From: Collinsella aerofaciens
GTDB taxonomy: Bacteria; Actinomycetota; Coriobacteriia; Coriobacteriales; Coriobacteriaceae
DNA length: 64,000 nt
NCBI RefSeq assembly: GCF_020181355.1
Contig: NZ_CP084004.1
Location: 1,550,001-1,614,000, forward strand
Direction: 5' to 3'
Below, one piece after another: positions 43,484 to 52,750 of this stretch. The first letter of the stretch is position 1; each line of letters opens with the position of its first letter. The position numbers were made by a program, and so were the translations under genes. The notes under the pieces were generated by a model, which saw only the letters and a list, made by a program, of their open reading frames with translations, was not told the DNA's origin and searched no databases.

Positions 43484-44425
43484 GTGCCGGCGAATAAGGA
43501 ACATACCGAAGCTACTCCCTCGTCGCTCGCCGTGGCGGCGGGGGAGTATCTCGATTACCTTGCGGTCGAGCGGGGTTTGGCGCGCAACACGATTGCGGCC
43601 TATCGTCGTGACCTGACGACGTACTGCGCCTATCTGGAGCGGGCGGGTATTGTGTCTTTTGAAGAGGTGACCCGTCAGGTCGTGGAGGGCTTTGTCGCCG
43701 ACCGTCGCGATGGGGGCTATTCGGATGCCTCGGTGGAGCGTGCGCTTGCGGCCGTGAAGGGCCTGCATGCCTTTTTGGTGCGCGATGGGGCTGTGGCCCA
43801 AAATCCAACGGCGGCGTTGCGCCTGCCTAAAAAGGCTGAGCGTTTGCCGGAGTATCTATCGGTGGAGGATGTCTCGGCGCTGCTCGATCAAGACTTCCCC
43901 GAGGGCGAGATGGGCTTGCGCGACCATGCCATCTTGGAAGTGCTTTACGGATGCGGTTTGCGTGTGAGCGAGTTGGTGGGACTCGATGTGGGCGATATCC
44001 ATATCGACGATGGCTTTGTGCTCGTTCGCGGTAAGGGCTCGAAGGAACGCCTGTCCCCGCTGGTGGGAAGCGCGGCGCGAGCTCTGACGCTTTATGTAAC
44101 TGAGGGGCGTTCTCGCTTGGCGGCCCATGCCCGCGGAACCGAGACCTCGGCGGTCTTTTTAAATAAGAACGGCCGCCGTCTGTCGCGCCAGGGCATCCAT
44201 GCCATCTGTGAGCGCTACGGGCGCCAGGTGGGACTGGTGGGGCTCCATCCCCATACGCTGCGTCACTCCTTTGCCACCCATATGCTTGCGGGCGGCGCAG
44301 ACCTCCGTGTGCTACAGGAGATCTTGGGACATGCCGATATATCGACCACGCAGGTCTACACGCATGTCGATCGTACGCAACTGACCGAGGTCTATTTGGC
44401 GGCGCACCCGCTGGCACATCGTTAA
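43484..44425 (+). CDS. xerD: Tyrosine recombinase XerD
   Basis: 313 residues. The N-terminal SAM-like core-binding domain (about 15-105) contains YLDYLAVERGLARNTIAAYRRDL. The catalytic domain has Arg in YGCGLRVSELVGLD, Lys in RGKGSKERLSPL, HTLRHSFATHML (His-x-x-Arg), LGHADISTTQVYTHV with the final His and the nucleophilic Tyr. It likely resolves chromosome dimers at dif with a partner recombinase. The start is GTG at 43484, 2 nt after pyrG; longer in-frame starts lie inside pyrG and are unlikely. Confidence 0.9.
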   Translation: MPANKEHTEATPSSLAVAAGEYLDYLAVERGLARNTIAAYRRDLTTYCAYLERAGIVSFEEVTRQVVEGFVADRRDGGYSDASVERALAAVKGLHAFLVRDGAVAQNPTAALRLPKKAERLPEYLSVEDVSALLDQDFPEGEMGLRDHAILEVLYGCGLRVSELVGLDVGDIHIDDGFVLVRGKGSKERLSPLVGSAARALTLYVTEGRSRLAAHARGTETSAVFLNKNGRRLSRQGIHAICERYGRQVGLVGLHPHTLRHSFATHMLAGGADLRVLQEILGHADISTTQVYTHVDRTQLTEVYLAAHPLAHR

Positions 44426-44457
44426 CACATCGCTGACCTGCATATTTATAGGTATTT

Positions 44458-44527
44458 GGGGACGGGCTCCAGATTGCCGCGGCGTGCTTTTGCGCGCGCA
44501 TGGGCAATCTGGGGCCCGTCCCATTTT
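44458..44527 (+). terminator. GGGACG-type palindrome acting as xerD terminator
   Basis: Arms 44458-44478 and 44503-44522 pair over 20 bp with one mismatch; ends are GGGACGGG and CCCGTCCC, followed by ATTTTT. It shares its end sequence with the elements at 9869 and 27326. Confidence 0.8.
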
Positions 44528-44620
44528 TCGCCACTTGGCGTCGCGGTGGTGGGCCGCACGGGCCTTGGGTGGGGGAGTTTGGGGGCGATGTGAACGGCAT
44601 GTAAAGGGACGTAAAAATCG

Positions 44621-44646
44621 CCTCAAGGTCAACTTGAAGGTTGAGG
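44621..44646 (+). promoter_or_regulatory. MerR/FtsR-like operator upstream of mraZ
   Basis: CCTCAAGGTCAACTTGAAGG followed by TTGAGG is a dyad (CCTCAA/TTGAGG outside, TCAACTTGA inside) about 240 nt before mraZ. Seventeen of its bases match the hydrolase-gene operator with one difference, and TCAACTTGAAGGTTGA resembles TCAACCTGAAGGTTAA upstream of ftsZ. Confidence 0.5.
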
Positions 44647-44756
44647 TTCGCGGGTGTGGTTCTACAGGTGGCATCCCGCCGTTGCTGCAAACACAACATA
44701 TTGTGTTTTCGAACATATGCTTGGGGGTGTTTTGCAATATATGGTGAGTGGAGTGG

Positions 44757-44803
44757 TGGGGCGGGGTGGGGGAAGGGGTGGGGAAAGGTGTTGAAAAATG
44801 GGG
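44757..44803 (+). promoter_or_regulatory. Array of TGGGG boxes, probable MraZ operator
   Basis: TGGGG occurs at 44757, 44767, 44779 and 44799, close to a 10-bp period, 90-130 nt before mraZ. MraZ of E. coli binds TGGGN repeats spaced by 5 nt upstream of its own operon, so autoregulation is likely. Confidence 0.55.
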
Positions 44804-44887
44804 CGGTTCCCCATATTATTGATGACGTCGACAGGCGGGGTGGTTCCCCGCGTACGTGCCATCTGAGTAACCGAGGGGAGGGCGCAC

Positions 44888-45322
44888 ATGGGAATGACGG
44901 GTGCATACGAGCGCAATCTCGATGCAAAAGGTCGTCTATCCCTGCCTGCACCCCTTCGCGAGGAGCTTGGAGAGCACGTTCGCGTGTTCAAAGCCCTGGA
45001 TGTCGATGCTCTGTACGTGTTCTCTGCCGAGGCCTTCGATAAGTGGGTCGAAGGACTCTTCGCGGGTCGTGAGGGCCACGAGGGTTTTAACCCGCGTGAC
45101 ATCAACGACCAGAAGCTCATGAGGGCGATCAACAAGCGCACCACGTCGATGGACGTGGACAGCGCCGGTCGTATCGGTCTTTCCGAGTCTCTCCGCAAGC
45201 AGGCGAACCTCGACCGCGAGGTCACGGTTGTGGGCAACTACGACCACCTTGAGGTTTGGGATCGCGCCGCGGCCGATGAGGACGATGACGATGAGGCCCT
45301 GCTGGACCTCTTCTTCTCGTAA
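44888..45322 (+). CDS. mraZ: Transcriptional regulator MraZ
   Basis: 144 residues. Two SpoVT-AbrB-like repeats are visible: GAYERNLDAKGRLSLPAPLRE (residues 5-25) and TTSMDVDSAGRIGLSESLRKQA (about 80-101), each with the DxxGR signature. MraZ forms a ring that binds repeated boxes in its promoter and controls the division and cell-wall cluster. It is the first gene of the dcw cluster here, preceded by TGGGG repeats. The C-terminal 20 residues are strongly acidic (ADEDDDDEA). Confidence 0.95.
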   Translation: MGMTGAYERNLDAKGRLSLPAPLREELGEHVRVFKALDVDALYVFSAEAFDKWVEGLFAGREGHEGFNPRDINDQKLMRAINKRTTSMDVDSAGRIGLSESLRKQANLDREVTVVGNYDHLEVWDRAAADEDDDDEALLDLFFS

Positions 45323-45342
45323 GGGCAAGGCACGGGTAACGG

Positions 45343-46308
45343 ATGGAGCGTGGGATCTTGACACAAGAATATCGGCATGAACCTGTCATGCTCGGCGAAG
45401 TGCTTGAGTCGCTGCGGCTAAAGAGCGGCTCCGTTGTCTGCGATTGCACCCTTGGCGGTGCCGGCCATTCGGTAAAGATGGCCGCGCAGGTGGGGGAGAC
45501 GGGCCTTTTGCTCGGCGTCGATCAGGACGACATGGCCCTCGAGGCCGCTGGCGCCCGTCTGGACCGCGAGGTTCCCGGCGTTCCGCACCGGCTGCTGAAG
45601 GGCAACTTCGGCGACTTGGACGAGCTGCTTTGCTCGGCCGAGGTGCCCGGGGTCGATGGCTTCCTGTTCGATTTGGGCGTTTCGTCGCCGCAACTCGATA
45701 TCCCTGGCAGGGGCTTTTCGTATAACGAGGACGCCCCATTGGACATGCGGATGGATCCGGGTAATAACACCTTAAACGCAGCTGAGGTCATCAACACCTA
45801 TAACGAACACGACCTCGCCCGGATTCTACGCGTCTACGGCGAAGAGAAGTTCGCCTCGCAGATCGCGCGCGAGATCGTGCGCCGCCGCGAGCAAGAACCG
45901 ATCGAAACCACCGGCCAATTTGTCGAGATCATCAAGGCGGGTATCCCGGCTGCCGCTCGTCGGCATGGTGGACACCCGGCCAAGAAAAGTTTCCAGGCCA
46001 TTCGCATCGAGGTCAATCACGAGCTCGATGTGCTCGAACGAGGGCTTGATGCCGCCACCAGGTGGCTCAACCCGGGCGGACGTATCTGCGTCATCTCGTA
46101 TCACTCGCTCGAGGACCGTATCGTAAAGAACCACTTTAAGGAGTTGAGCCAGGGGTGCACGTGTCCGCCGGAGATTCCGGTGTGCGTGTGCGGCAACGTG
46201 CCGATACTCAAGGTCATCACCCGCAAACCCCTGGTTGCCCAGCCTGATGAGGTTGAGCGCAACCCTCGGGCGAGATCAGCCAAAATCCGCGTGGCGCAGC
46301 GTCTGTAG
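45343..46308 (+). CDS. rsmH: 16S rRNA (cytosine-1402-N4) methyltransferase RsmH
   Basis: 321 residues. YRHEPVMLGEVLESL opens the protein. The SAM-binding motif appears as DCTLGGAGHS, and FDLGVSSPQLD, GFSYNEDAPLDMRMD and ISYHSLEDRIVKNHF are RsmH hallmarks. It adds a methyl group to C1402 in the ribosomal P site. It follows mraZ by 20 nt in the standard dcw order. ATG 45343 or TTG 45358 could be the start. Confidence 0.95.
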   Translation: MERGILTQEYRHEPVMLGEVLESLRLKSGSVVCDCTLGGAGHSVKMAAQVGETGLLLGVDQDDMALEAAGARLDREVPGVPHRLLKGNFGDLDELLCSAEVPGVDGFLFDLGVSSPQLDIPGRGFSYNEDAPLDMRMDPGNNTLNAAEVINTYNEHDLARILRVYGEEKFASQIAREIVRRREQEPIETTGQFVEIIKAGIPAAARRHGGHPAKKSFQAIRIEVNHELDVLERGLDAATRWLNPGGRICVISYHSLEDRIVKNHFKELSQGCTCPPEIPVCVCGNVPILKVITRKPLVAQPDEVERNPRARSAKIRVAQRL

Positions 46309-46398
46309 GCGCGACCGCGCGATATTGGACCTCCCGCTCGCACCATAAACGAAGCTTAAACACACTACCAACGTACTCGGGATGGGAGGCGGCATATC

Positions 46399-46869
46399 AT
46401 GGGCTACAACACTTCAAGCGCAGCACTCGCCTATGATATGAACGCCATGCCCGCCTATCGTGAGACGCCGCAGGCCCCCGTTGCTCCCCGTGAGCAGCGC
46501 ACGCCGCGCTTTGATGTCTACACGGGCGCGGGCCGTCAGGCAAACCAGGCGGTAAGCCCGGTTTTCATGAGCGTTCTTAAAACGTTTTGCATCATTGCGG
46601 CTATCTTCATGACGATCGGCGTCGCCCGCGTGGCGCTCGCCGGCGTTACGGCCCAGGTGCTCAACAGCAACGCCGAGCTTACCAACACGCTCGAAAAGGC
46701 GACCGATGAGAGCTCCGACCTGGAGGTCATGCATTCGGTCTATGGCGCCGACACGCGCATTCGCGACCTTGCGGGCGCTTATGGCATGGTGGAGCCCAGC
46801 GAGAGCGTTACACTTGACTTTTCGCAGGATGCAGCCGCGGGCGCCAACGCGACCGCGACCGCTCAGTAG
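46399..46869 (+). CDS. FtsL-like division protein
   Basis: 156 residues. A polar N terminus of about 55 residues precedes one hydrophobic helix (about 56-80), then a short coiled coil (LNSNAELTNTLEKATDESSDLE) and an Ala/Thr-rich tail. Sequence identity to FtsL is not recognisable by eye, but size, bitopic layout and its place between rsmH and the PBP gene are those of ftsL. It should bind FtsQ/DivIB and a DivIC-like partner at the septum. GGGAGG precedes the ATG. Confidence 0.7.
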   Translation: MGYNTSSAALAYDMNAMPAYRETPQAPVAPREQRTPRFDVYTGAGRQANQAVSPVFMSVLKTFCIIAAIFMTIGVARVALAGVTAQVLNSNAELTNTLEKATDESSDLEVMHSVYGADTRIRDLAGAYGMVEPSESVTLDFSQDAAAGANATATAQ

Positions 46870-46886
46870 CAAGACGGTAGCTGAGT

Positions 46887-48752
46887 ATGACAAATGACTA
46901 TCGCCGCGGTTCCGATAGGGGCCGCGGTTCTGGACGTCCCTCGTCGCGGGGACGTTCTGGTTATCAAGGAACGGGTCGGCAATCTTACAACGCCGGGCGG
47001 TCCCGTGGCAACGATCCGGCGTCGCGACTTCGCGGCTCGGGCGGCCCTCAAGTGCATAACACCAGGTCGCGCAAGAGTTCGCCGACCGAATGGCTCACAG
47101 GCACGCCTCTGCCTCGCCGCAAAGCCGTCATGGGATTCATTGGGCTTGGCTTGGGCTTGGGCGTCTTTCGCCTTGCCGACTATCAGGTTGTCGAAGCCGA
47201 TAAACTGCGCGAGCGTGCCGATGCGCGTCGCCTGCTTGCGCAGACCCTCTATGCCAAACGTGGCACCATCTACGACCGCAACGGTAACGTGCTGGCGTCG
47301 TCGGTCGAATGTCGCAACATCGCCGTGAACCCGCAGCTTGTCGAGGACGTTGACAAGACGGTGTCGGCGCTGGTCAAGGCAACTGGAATCGATAAAAAGA
47401 CCTGCCGCAAGCTCGTTGAGTCCGATGGAACCTGGGTGTATATCAAGCGCCAGGTGGACGAAGACGATGCTGCGACGCTGGAGAAGAAGAACCTGCCCGG
47501 TGTGCTTTTTGAGCAGGCCATGAAGCGCGTATATCCATACGGCAATCTGGCATCGCAGGTGCTGGGTGTAGTGAATGTGGACAACGATGGCTTGACGGGT
47601 CTCGAAAAGCAATACAACAAGCTTCTGACCGGCACGAACGGTTCTCTCGTACGCGAGCGCGCGAGGGACGGCAGCTATATCGCGGGCGGTGCCTATAAAA
47701 AGGTGGCTGCGGTCGACGGCGTTGATATCGTGACGACGCTCGACGTCAATATCCAGCGTGCGGCCGAGGATGCCCTGGCAGAGGCAGTTGAGAAGACTAA
47801 GGCCAAGAACGGCTCGGCGCTGGTCACCGATCCTACGACAGGCGAGATCTTGGCAGCCTGCTCGTATCCGACTTACGACCAGACCAATCTGGAAAACGCC
47901 AAGACCGAGGATATGAACTTGCGCCTGGTCACCGACGCCTACGAGCCCGGCTCGGTCTTTAAGACGCTCGTGGCGGGCGCCGGCTTCGACTTGGGCGTCG
48001 TGCGATCGAGTACGTCGTTTGAGGTGCCGGCGAGCATCAAGGTGGGCGACGATACCGTCACCGATGCCGACAAGCGCGACTACGCCATGACCATGGATGT
48101 GCGCGAGATGATGCGCCGTTCGTCCAACGTGGGCTTTGTCCTGGTGGGGCGCAAGATCGGTGCCGATGACTTTGCCGCTTATGTGGACAAGTGGGGCATC
48201 GGTCACAGCTCTGGTGTCGATTTTCCGGGCGAGAGCCTGGGTATCGTCAAGGAGCGTGACCAGTATGACGGCGCCACGCTGGGCTCGATGAGCTTTGGAC
48301 AGGCGCTGTCCGTCTCGCCGATTGAGATCGCACGCGCCGTGGGCGGCATCGCCAACGGCGGCGTGATGATGACACCGCACTTCTATAAGTCCAGCAAAGG
48401 CGACGAGAAGGACTGGGGCGAAGGCGAGCGCGCGATTTCGGAGGACGCCGCATCCCAGGTGACATCGTGCATGCAGACGGTCGTGTCCGAGGGAACGGGC
48501 GTTGGCGGCGCGGTTGACGGCTATGACGTGGCGGGTAAGACCGGTACGGCCGAACGTGCCGACGAGAACGGCGGCTACCTCAAGGAGAACTACATGTCGT
48601 CCTTTATGGGCTTTGCACCGGCACAATCGCCCAAGGTGCTGTGCTATATCACGCTCGACGGAACGCCGAGCGGCTCAGATGCCGCTGCGGTGCCGTTCCA
48701 GTCCATTATGGCCAACGCGCTCGACGTGCTGGGTATCCCGCACACGAAGTAG
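46887..48752 (+). CDS. ftsI: Division-type penicillin-binding protein (FtsI/PBP3 class)
   Basis: 621 residues. A basic, Arg/Ser/Gly-rich cytoplasmic tail (1-75) is followed by one transmembrane helix (about 80-100). The dimerisation domain has RGTIYDRNGNVLASS. The transpeptidase domain has the active-site Ser in EPGSVFKTL (SxxK), SSN in MRRSSNVGF, and GKTGTAE (KTG). It crosslinks septal peptidoglycan with FtsW. No PASTA domains are present. It starts 17 nt after the FtsL-like gene. Confidence 0.95.
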   Translation: MTNDYRRGSDRGRGSGRPSSRGRSGYQGTGRQSYNAGRSRGNDPASRLRGSGGPQVHNTRSRKSSPTEWLTGTPLPRRKAVMGFIGLGLGLGVFRLADYQVVEADKLRERADARRLLAQTLYAKRGTIYDRNGNVLASSVECRNIAVNPQLVEDVDKTVSALVKATGIDKKTCRKLVESDGTWVYIKRQVDEDDAATLEKKNLPGVLFEQAMKRVYPYGNLASQVLGVVNVDNDGLTGLEKQYNKLLTGTNGSLVRERARDGSYIAGGAYKKVAAVDGVDIVTTLDVNIQRAAEDALAEAVEKTKAKNGSALVTDPTTGEILAACSYPTYDQTNLENAKTEDMNLRLVTDAYEPGSVFKTLVAGAGFDLGVVRSSTSFEVPASIKVGDDTVTDADKRDYAMTMDVREMMRRSSNVGFVLVGRKIGADDFAAYVDKWGIGHSSGVDFPGESLGIVKERDQYDGATLGSMSFGQALSVSPIEIARAVGGIANGGVMMTPHFYKSSKGDEKDWGEGERAISEDAASQVTSCMQTVVSEGTGVGGAVDGYDVAGKTGTAERADENGGYLKENYMSSFMGFAPAQSPKVLCYITLDGTPSGSDAAAVPFQSIMANALDVLGIPHTK

Positions 48753-48878
48753 GGGGTTACAATCTTTGGGGCGTGGTTTGTTGTCCCATATGAGGGTGTT
48801 CACATGCCCTGCACCACGCATGTGCGGCGCTGGGATACAATACGCCGATAGCATTATTAGGTTTACAGGGGAGCTGCA

Positions 48879-50303
48879 ATGATAGAGATCGCCGTCAACA
48901 ACCTCGCGGCCGCAACAGGGGCCCGAACCGTGACGGGAGAAGCCGATCGGGTATGCCGCGGGTGCGTTATCGACTCGCGCCAGGTCGAGGAAGGGACGAT
49001 TTTCGTCGCCTTTCCCGGTGAAAACGTCGACGGCAATGATTTTGCTTCCCGTGCCGTCCAGTCGGGTGCCGGCGCCGTCGTGATGACGCGTGAGCCCGAG
49101 GCCGAGCTGGTCTCGCTGGCGCAGGACAAGGGGTGCGCCATCCTGCTGACCGATGATCCCGAGGAGTTTCTGCTGCGTTTGGCGCACACGTATCGCCTGG
49201 AGCTTGGCTGCCTGGTCGTTGGCATTACCGGTTCCATCGGCAAGACGACGACCAAGGACGTGCTCGCCGCCGTGCTCGCCAAGCGCTATCGTGTCTGGGC
49301 CACCAAGGGCAATTTCAATAACCTGATCGGCATGCCGCTCACGGTGCTTTCCGCTCCGGCCGATACCGAGGTCCTGGTGCTCGAGATGGGCATGAACCAT
49401 TTCCACGAGATTGAGCGCCTGTCCAAGTCCGCCAATCCCAACCTTGCCATCGTGAGCAAGATTGGTACCTCTCACATCGGCATTTTGGGCAGCCGCGAGA
49501 ACATCGCCCGCGCTAAGGCCGAGATTGTCCAGGGTATGTGCGCCGCCGGCGACTTCTTGCCGCTGCTGGTTTTGGGCGGTGAGGACGACTTTACGCCGTT
49601 CATTCGCGATACGTTCGCCCAGCCTGCTGGTATCGACGTTATGCTGGCCGGCGTCTCGGACGATGATGAGGTCCGTGCCCGCGACATTCGTGTTGATGAC
49701 GAGGGACGTCCGGTCTTTACGCTCGATTTTGGCCAGGGTGAGACGATCGATACCATGCTTGCCATCCCCGGCGTGCAGTCCGTTCCTAATGCCGTTAAGG
49801 CCGCCGCGGTTTCCTATCGCCTGGGCGTGACGCCCGAGCAGATCGATGCTGCCTTTAGGGGCCTCACGATCACCGGTCACCGCCAGGAGATCAAGCGCGC
49901 CAAGAGCGGTGCCCGCGTCATCGACGATTCCTATAACGCCAGTGCCGAATCCATGGCTGCTGGCCTCGATCTACTGTGCTCGCTTTCGTGCACGGGGTCT
50001 CGCATGGCGATCCTGGGCGAGATGGGCGAGATGGGCGATGAGGCTCCTCGCATGCATGAGCTCGTGGGCGCCTATGCGGCCGCCAAGAAGCTCGACATGC
50101 TGGCGTGCGTGGGTGGTGAGCTGGCCCAGCTTATGGCCGATGCCGCGCGCATGATGGGCATGGACGAGGACCGCATCCAGGTGTTCTCCGATTATCAGCA
50201 GGTGCTCGACCGCATGGGCGGCGCGCTTGAAAAACATGATGTTGTACTGGTCAAGGGTTCCCGCTTTGTTGAGCTCGACCGCTTTGTGGAAGGTGTGTGC
50301 TAG
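48879..50303 (+). CDS. murF: UDP-MurNAc-tripeptide-D-Ala-D-Ala ligase MurF
   Basis: 474 residues. Mur-ligase layout: an N-terminal UDP-binding domain with GCVIDSRQVEEGTIFVAFPG, the ATP-binding loop GITGSIGKTTTKDVLAAVL, LEMGMNHFHEIERLSKSA, and the C-terminal DDSYNASAESMAAGLDLL and KGSRFVELDRFVE. It adds D-Ala-D-Ala to the stem peptide. murE, which usually precedes murF, is absent here. A 126-nt gap with a candidate TACAAT element separates it from ftsI. Confidence 0.95.
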   Translation: MIEIAVNNLAAATGARTVTGEADRVCRGCVIDSRQVEEGTIFVAFPGENVDGNDFASRAVQSGAGAVVMTREPEAELVSLAQDKGCAILLTDDPEEFLLRLAHTYRLELGCLVVGITGSIGKTTTKDVLAAVLAKRYRVWATKGNFNNLIGMPLTVLSAPADTEVLVLEMGMNHFHEIERLSKSANPNLAIVSKIGTSHIGILGSRENIARAKAEIVQGMCAAGDFLPLLVLGGEDDFTPFIRDTFAQPAGIDVMLAGVSDDDEVRARDIRVDDEGRPVFTLDFGQGETIDTMLAIPGVQSVPNAVKAAAVSYRLGVTPEQIDAAFRGLTITGHRQEIKRAKSGARVIDDSYNASAESMAAGLDLLCSLSCTGSRMAILGEMGEMGDEAPRMHELVGAYAAAKKLDMLACVGGELAQLMADAARMMGMDEDRIQVFSDYQQVLDRMGGALEKHDVVLVKGSRFVELDRFVEGVC

Positions 50304-50306
50304 CCC

Positions 50307-51326
50307 ATGTTCGGCAATCCCTCGTATCCAACGTATCAGGCTTTTTTGGGGCTTGGCATCGCCGCTGCCATTGCGCTGCTGCTCATGCCGTGGTGGATCA
50401 AGCTGCTCAAGGTCGAGGGTATCGGCCAACAGGTCCGAGCCGACGGCCCCAAGCGTCACTTGATTAAACAGGGTACGCCGACCATGGGCGGCGTCATCAT
50501 CCTTGTTGCGATTTCGCTGACCTGCCTGCTGATGGGCAAGCTCACCACCGAGCTCGTGCTCGTGCTGCTCGCCACGCTGGCGACCGGCGTGCTGGGCCTG
50601 ATCGACGACCTGACCTCCGTTACGCATGGGCGCTCGCTCGGTCTGACGCCTCATGCCAAGATGATCGGCCTAACCATTATCTGTGTCACCTTTACGGTAC
50701 TTGCCGTTAACTGGTGCGGCGTCGCCCCCGAGATTCGTTTTCCCGGCGGCCTGACGATTGACCTTGGCGTGCTTTCGACCACCATCTGCGGCCTTTCGTT
50801 CCCGTGGCTCTACATTGTCTTTTGCTGGCTGATGATCGCCGGTCTTTCTAATGCCGTGAACCTGACCGATGGCCTTGACGGTCTTGCTGGCGGCACCTCC
50901 ATGATTGCCATGCTCGCCATGGCTGCCATGGCGTTTTTGCACGGAGACGTGAACCTGTCCATCTTCTGCACCGCGTGTGCCGGTGCCTGCTTGGGCTTTC
51001 TGTGGTTCAACTGCTATCCGGCGAGCATCTTTATGGGCGATACCGGCTCGCTTGCCCTGGGCGCCGCGTTTGCCTGCACGTCCATCATGACCAACACCGA
51101 GGTCGTCTCCCTTATCATCGGCGGCCTGTTTATCGTTGAGACCCTGTCGGTCATGATTCAGGTTGTCTACTTCCACTTTACGCACAAGCGCGTCTTCCTT
51201 ATGGCGCCCATCCATCATCATTTCGAAAAGAAGGGCTGGGCCGAGACCAAGGTCGTCATCCGTTTTTGGATTATCGCTGCTGCCTTTGGTGCCGTTGGCC
51301 TTGCTCTGTTCTTCCAGTTGGGATAG
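50307..51326 (+). CDS. mraY: Phospho-MurNAc-pentapeptide transferase MraY
   Basis: 339 residues with about ten hydrophobic helices. Hallmarks are GTPTMGGVIILVA, GLIDDLTSV (catalytic Asp-Asp), NLTDGLDGLAGGTSM, MGDTGSLALGAAFA and the cytoplasmic PIHHHFEKKGWAETKVV histidine motif. It transfers the muropeptide to undecaprenyl phosphate to give lipid I at the inner face of the membrane. It begins 3 nt after the murF stop, so translation is probably coupled. Confidence 0.97.
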   Translation: MFGNPSYPTYQAFLGLGIAAAIALLLMPWWIKLLKVEGIGQQVRADGPKRHLIKQGTPTMGGVIILVAISLTCLLMGKLTTELVLVLLATLATGVLGLIDDLTSVTHGRSLGLTPHAKMIGLTIICVTFTVLAVNWCGVAPEIRFPGGLTIDLGVLSTTICGLSFPWLYIVFCWLMIAGLSNAVNLTDGLDGLAGGTSMIAMLAMAAMAFLHGDVNLSIFCTACAGACLGFLWFNCYPASIFMGDTGSLALGAAFACTSIMTNTEVVSLIIGGLFIVETLSVMIQVVYFHFTHKRVFLMAPIHHHFEKKGWAETKVVIRFWIIAAAFGAVGLALFFQLG

Positions 51327-51335
51327 TGGTCTTTC

Positions 51336-52742
51336 ATGTCTCTTGCTGATGTCTTTAGCCTGCTCGTTTTGGGTCAGGGCAAATCCGGTCTCGATGTCGC
51401 CCGCTGGGCGCTGGCACATCCCGAGCGCGTAAGTGCCGTTACCGTGTATGGCGGTGGCACCTCTGAGCCCAATGACGCCACGCGTGCGCTCGAGGCTGCT
51501 GGTGCGTCGTTTGTCTATGGGACCGAACAGGTCGAGGGCGCCTATGACGTATGCGTGACGTGCCCGGGCATCTCGGAGTTCTCGGGCTTCATTAAGGCTG
51601 GGCGCGAGCATGCCGCCCAGATTATGGGTGAGCCCGAGTTTGCCTATCGCCTGTCGCCCGATAACTGGATTGCCATCACGGGCACCAACGGCAAGACGAC
51701 CACCACGTCGCTGACTGATTATCTGCTTAAGGCTGCCGGCGAGGCCAGCGTTGCTGTCGGCAACATCGGCGAGCCGCCGGTCAACGAGATTGACGGCCGA
51801 GGCCACAACGAGTGGTTTGTGGCTGAGCTCTCGAGCTATCAGATTGCTACGACAACCGAGCTCCACCCCCGCGTGGCGGTGCTGCTCAACATCACTCCCG
51901 ACCACTTGGGCTGGCATAAGAGCCATAAGAACTACGCGCTTGCCAAGATCAAACTGTTTGACAATATGGTCGATGACGATCTGGCGGTTGTCGACGTCGA
52001 AGACGCCGGCATTCACGAGTTCGATGAGTACATCTACACGCCGGGTCGTCGCATCTGCAAGGTTGCCTTTGACGAGCCTGAGGGCGAGGATGCCGCCTTT
52101 GTGCGCGACGGCAAGATGGTCGTGCGCCTGAAGGGCGTCGAGACCCCGCTCATCGCTACATCCGAGCTCAAGATCTCGGGCCATCACAATGTTATCAATG
52201 CCCTGTGCGCCGCCACGGCTGCCTTGGCGGTCGGTGCCGATGTCGATGGCGTCTGCCGCGGTCTTGCCTCGTTCCAGCCGCTCGAGCACCGCGTGGAGCC
52301 GTGTGGCGAGATTGACGGCGTGCGCTACGTCAACGATTCCAAGGCGACCAACACCGATGCGGTCGAGAAGGCACTGACGGCATTTCCCGATGACGACGTG
52401 ATCTTGCTGCTCGGCGGCCACGATAAGGGCACGCCGCTCACGGACTTCGCGCGCGTCGTTATGGACAACGTGCGCTCGGTCGTCTGCTTTGGCGATGCGC
52501 GCGAGCGCTTCACCGCCGCTATGGACGAGGCCGATGTCGATGGCGATGTGGATATCGCCCAGGCGGATGACCTACGCGACGCCGTGGACGTCGCCCGTTC
52601 GCTGTCGAGCCGTGGTGACGTGATCTTACTTTCTCCTGCCTGCTCTTCGTTCGATGAGTTCTCGGGCTATGAGGAGCGCGGCCGCGTGTTTAAGGACTAC
52701 GTGGCCCAGCTTGCCGCTGCAGCGAAATCACAAATGGAATAG
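51336..52742 (+). CDS. murD: UDP-MurNAc-L-Ala-D-Glu ligase MurD
   Basis: 468 residues. The N-terminal Rossmann-like part has LVLGQGKSGLDVARWA; the ATP loop is ITGTNGKTTTTSLTDYLL; AELSSYQIATTTELHPRVAVLLNITPDHLGWH and YVNDSKATNTDAVEKAL are MurD signatures. It adds D-glutamate to UDP-MurNAc-L-alanine. The gene starts 9 nt after mraY, in the usual mraY-murD-ftsW order. Length is normal for the family. Confidence 0.96.
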   Translation: MSLADVFSLLVLGQGKSGLDVARWALAHPERVSAVTVYGGGTSEPNDATRALEAAGASFVYGTEQVEGAYDVCVTCPGISEFSGFIKAGREHAAQIMGEPEFAYRLSPDNWIAITGTNGKTTTTSLTDYLLKAAGEASVAVGNIGEPPVNEIDGRGHNEWFVAELSSYQIATTTELHPRVAVLLNITPDHLGWHKSHKNYALAKIKLFDNMVDDDLAVVDVEDAGIHEFDEYIYTPGRRICKVAFDEPEGEDAAFVRDGKMVVRLKGVETPLIATSELKISGHHNVINALCAATAALAVGADVDGVCRGLASFQPLEHRVEPCGEIDGVRYVNDSKATNTDAVEKALTAFPDDDVILLLGGHDKGTPLTDFARVVMDNVRSVVCFGDARERFTAAMDEADVDGDVDIAQADDLRDAVDVARSLSSRGDVILLSPACSSFDEFSGYEERGRVFKDYVAQLAAAAKSQME

Positions 52743-52750
52743 GGGTTGCG

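Larger units (their letters stand above)
44426..44887 (+). promoter_or_regulatory. 462-bp control region of the dcw cluster
   Basis: It contains, in order, the GGGACG-type palindrome with terminator tail (44458-44527), a MerR/FtsR-like operator (44621-44646) and a run of TGGGG boxes (44757-44803) before the mraZ Shine-Dalgarno. No gene is seen. Confidence 0.6.
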
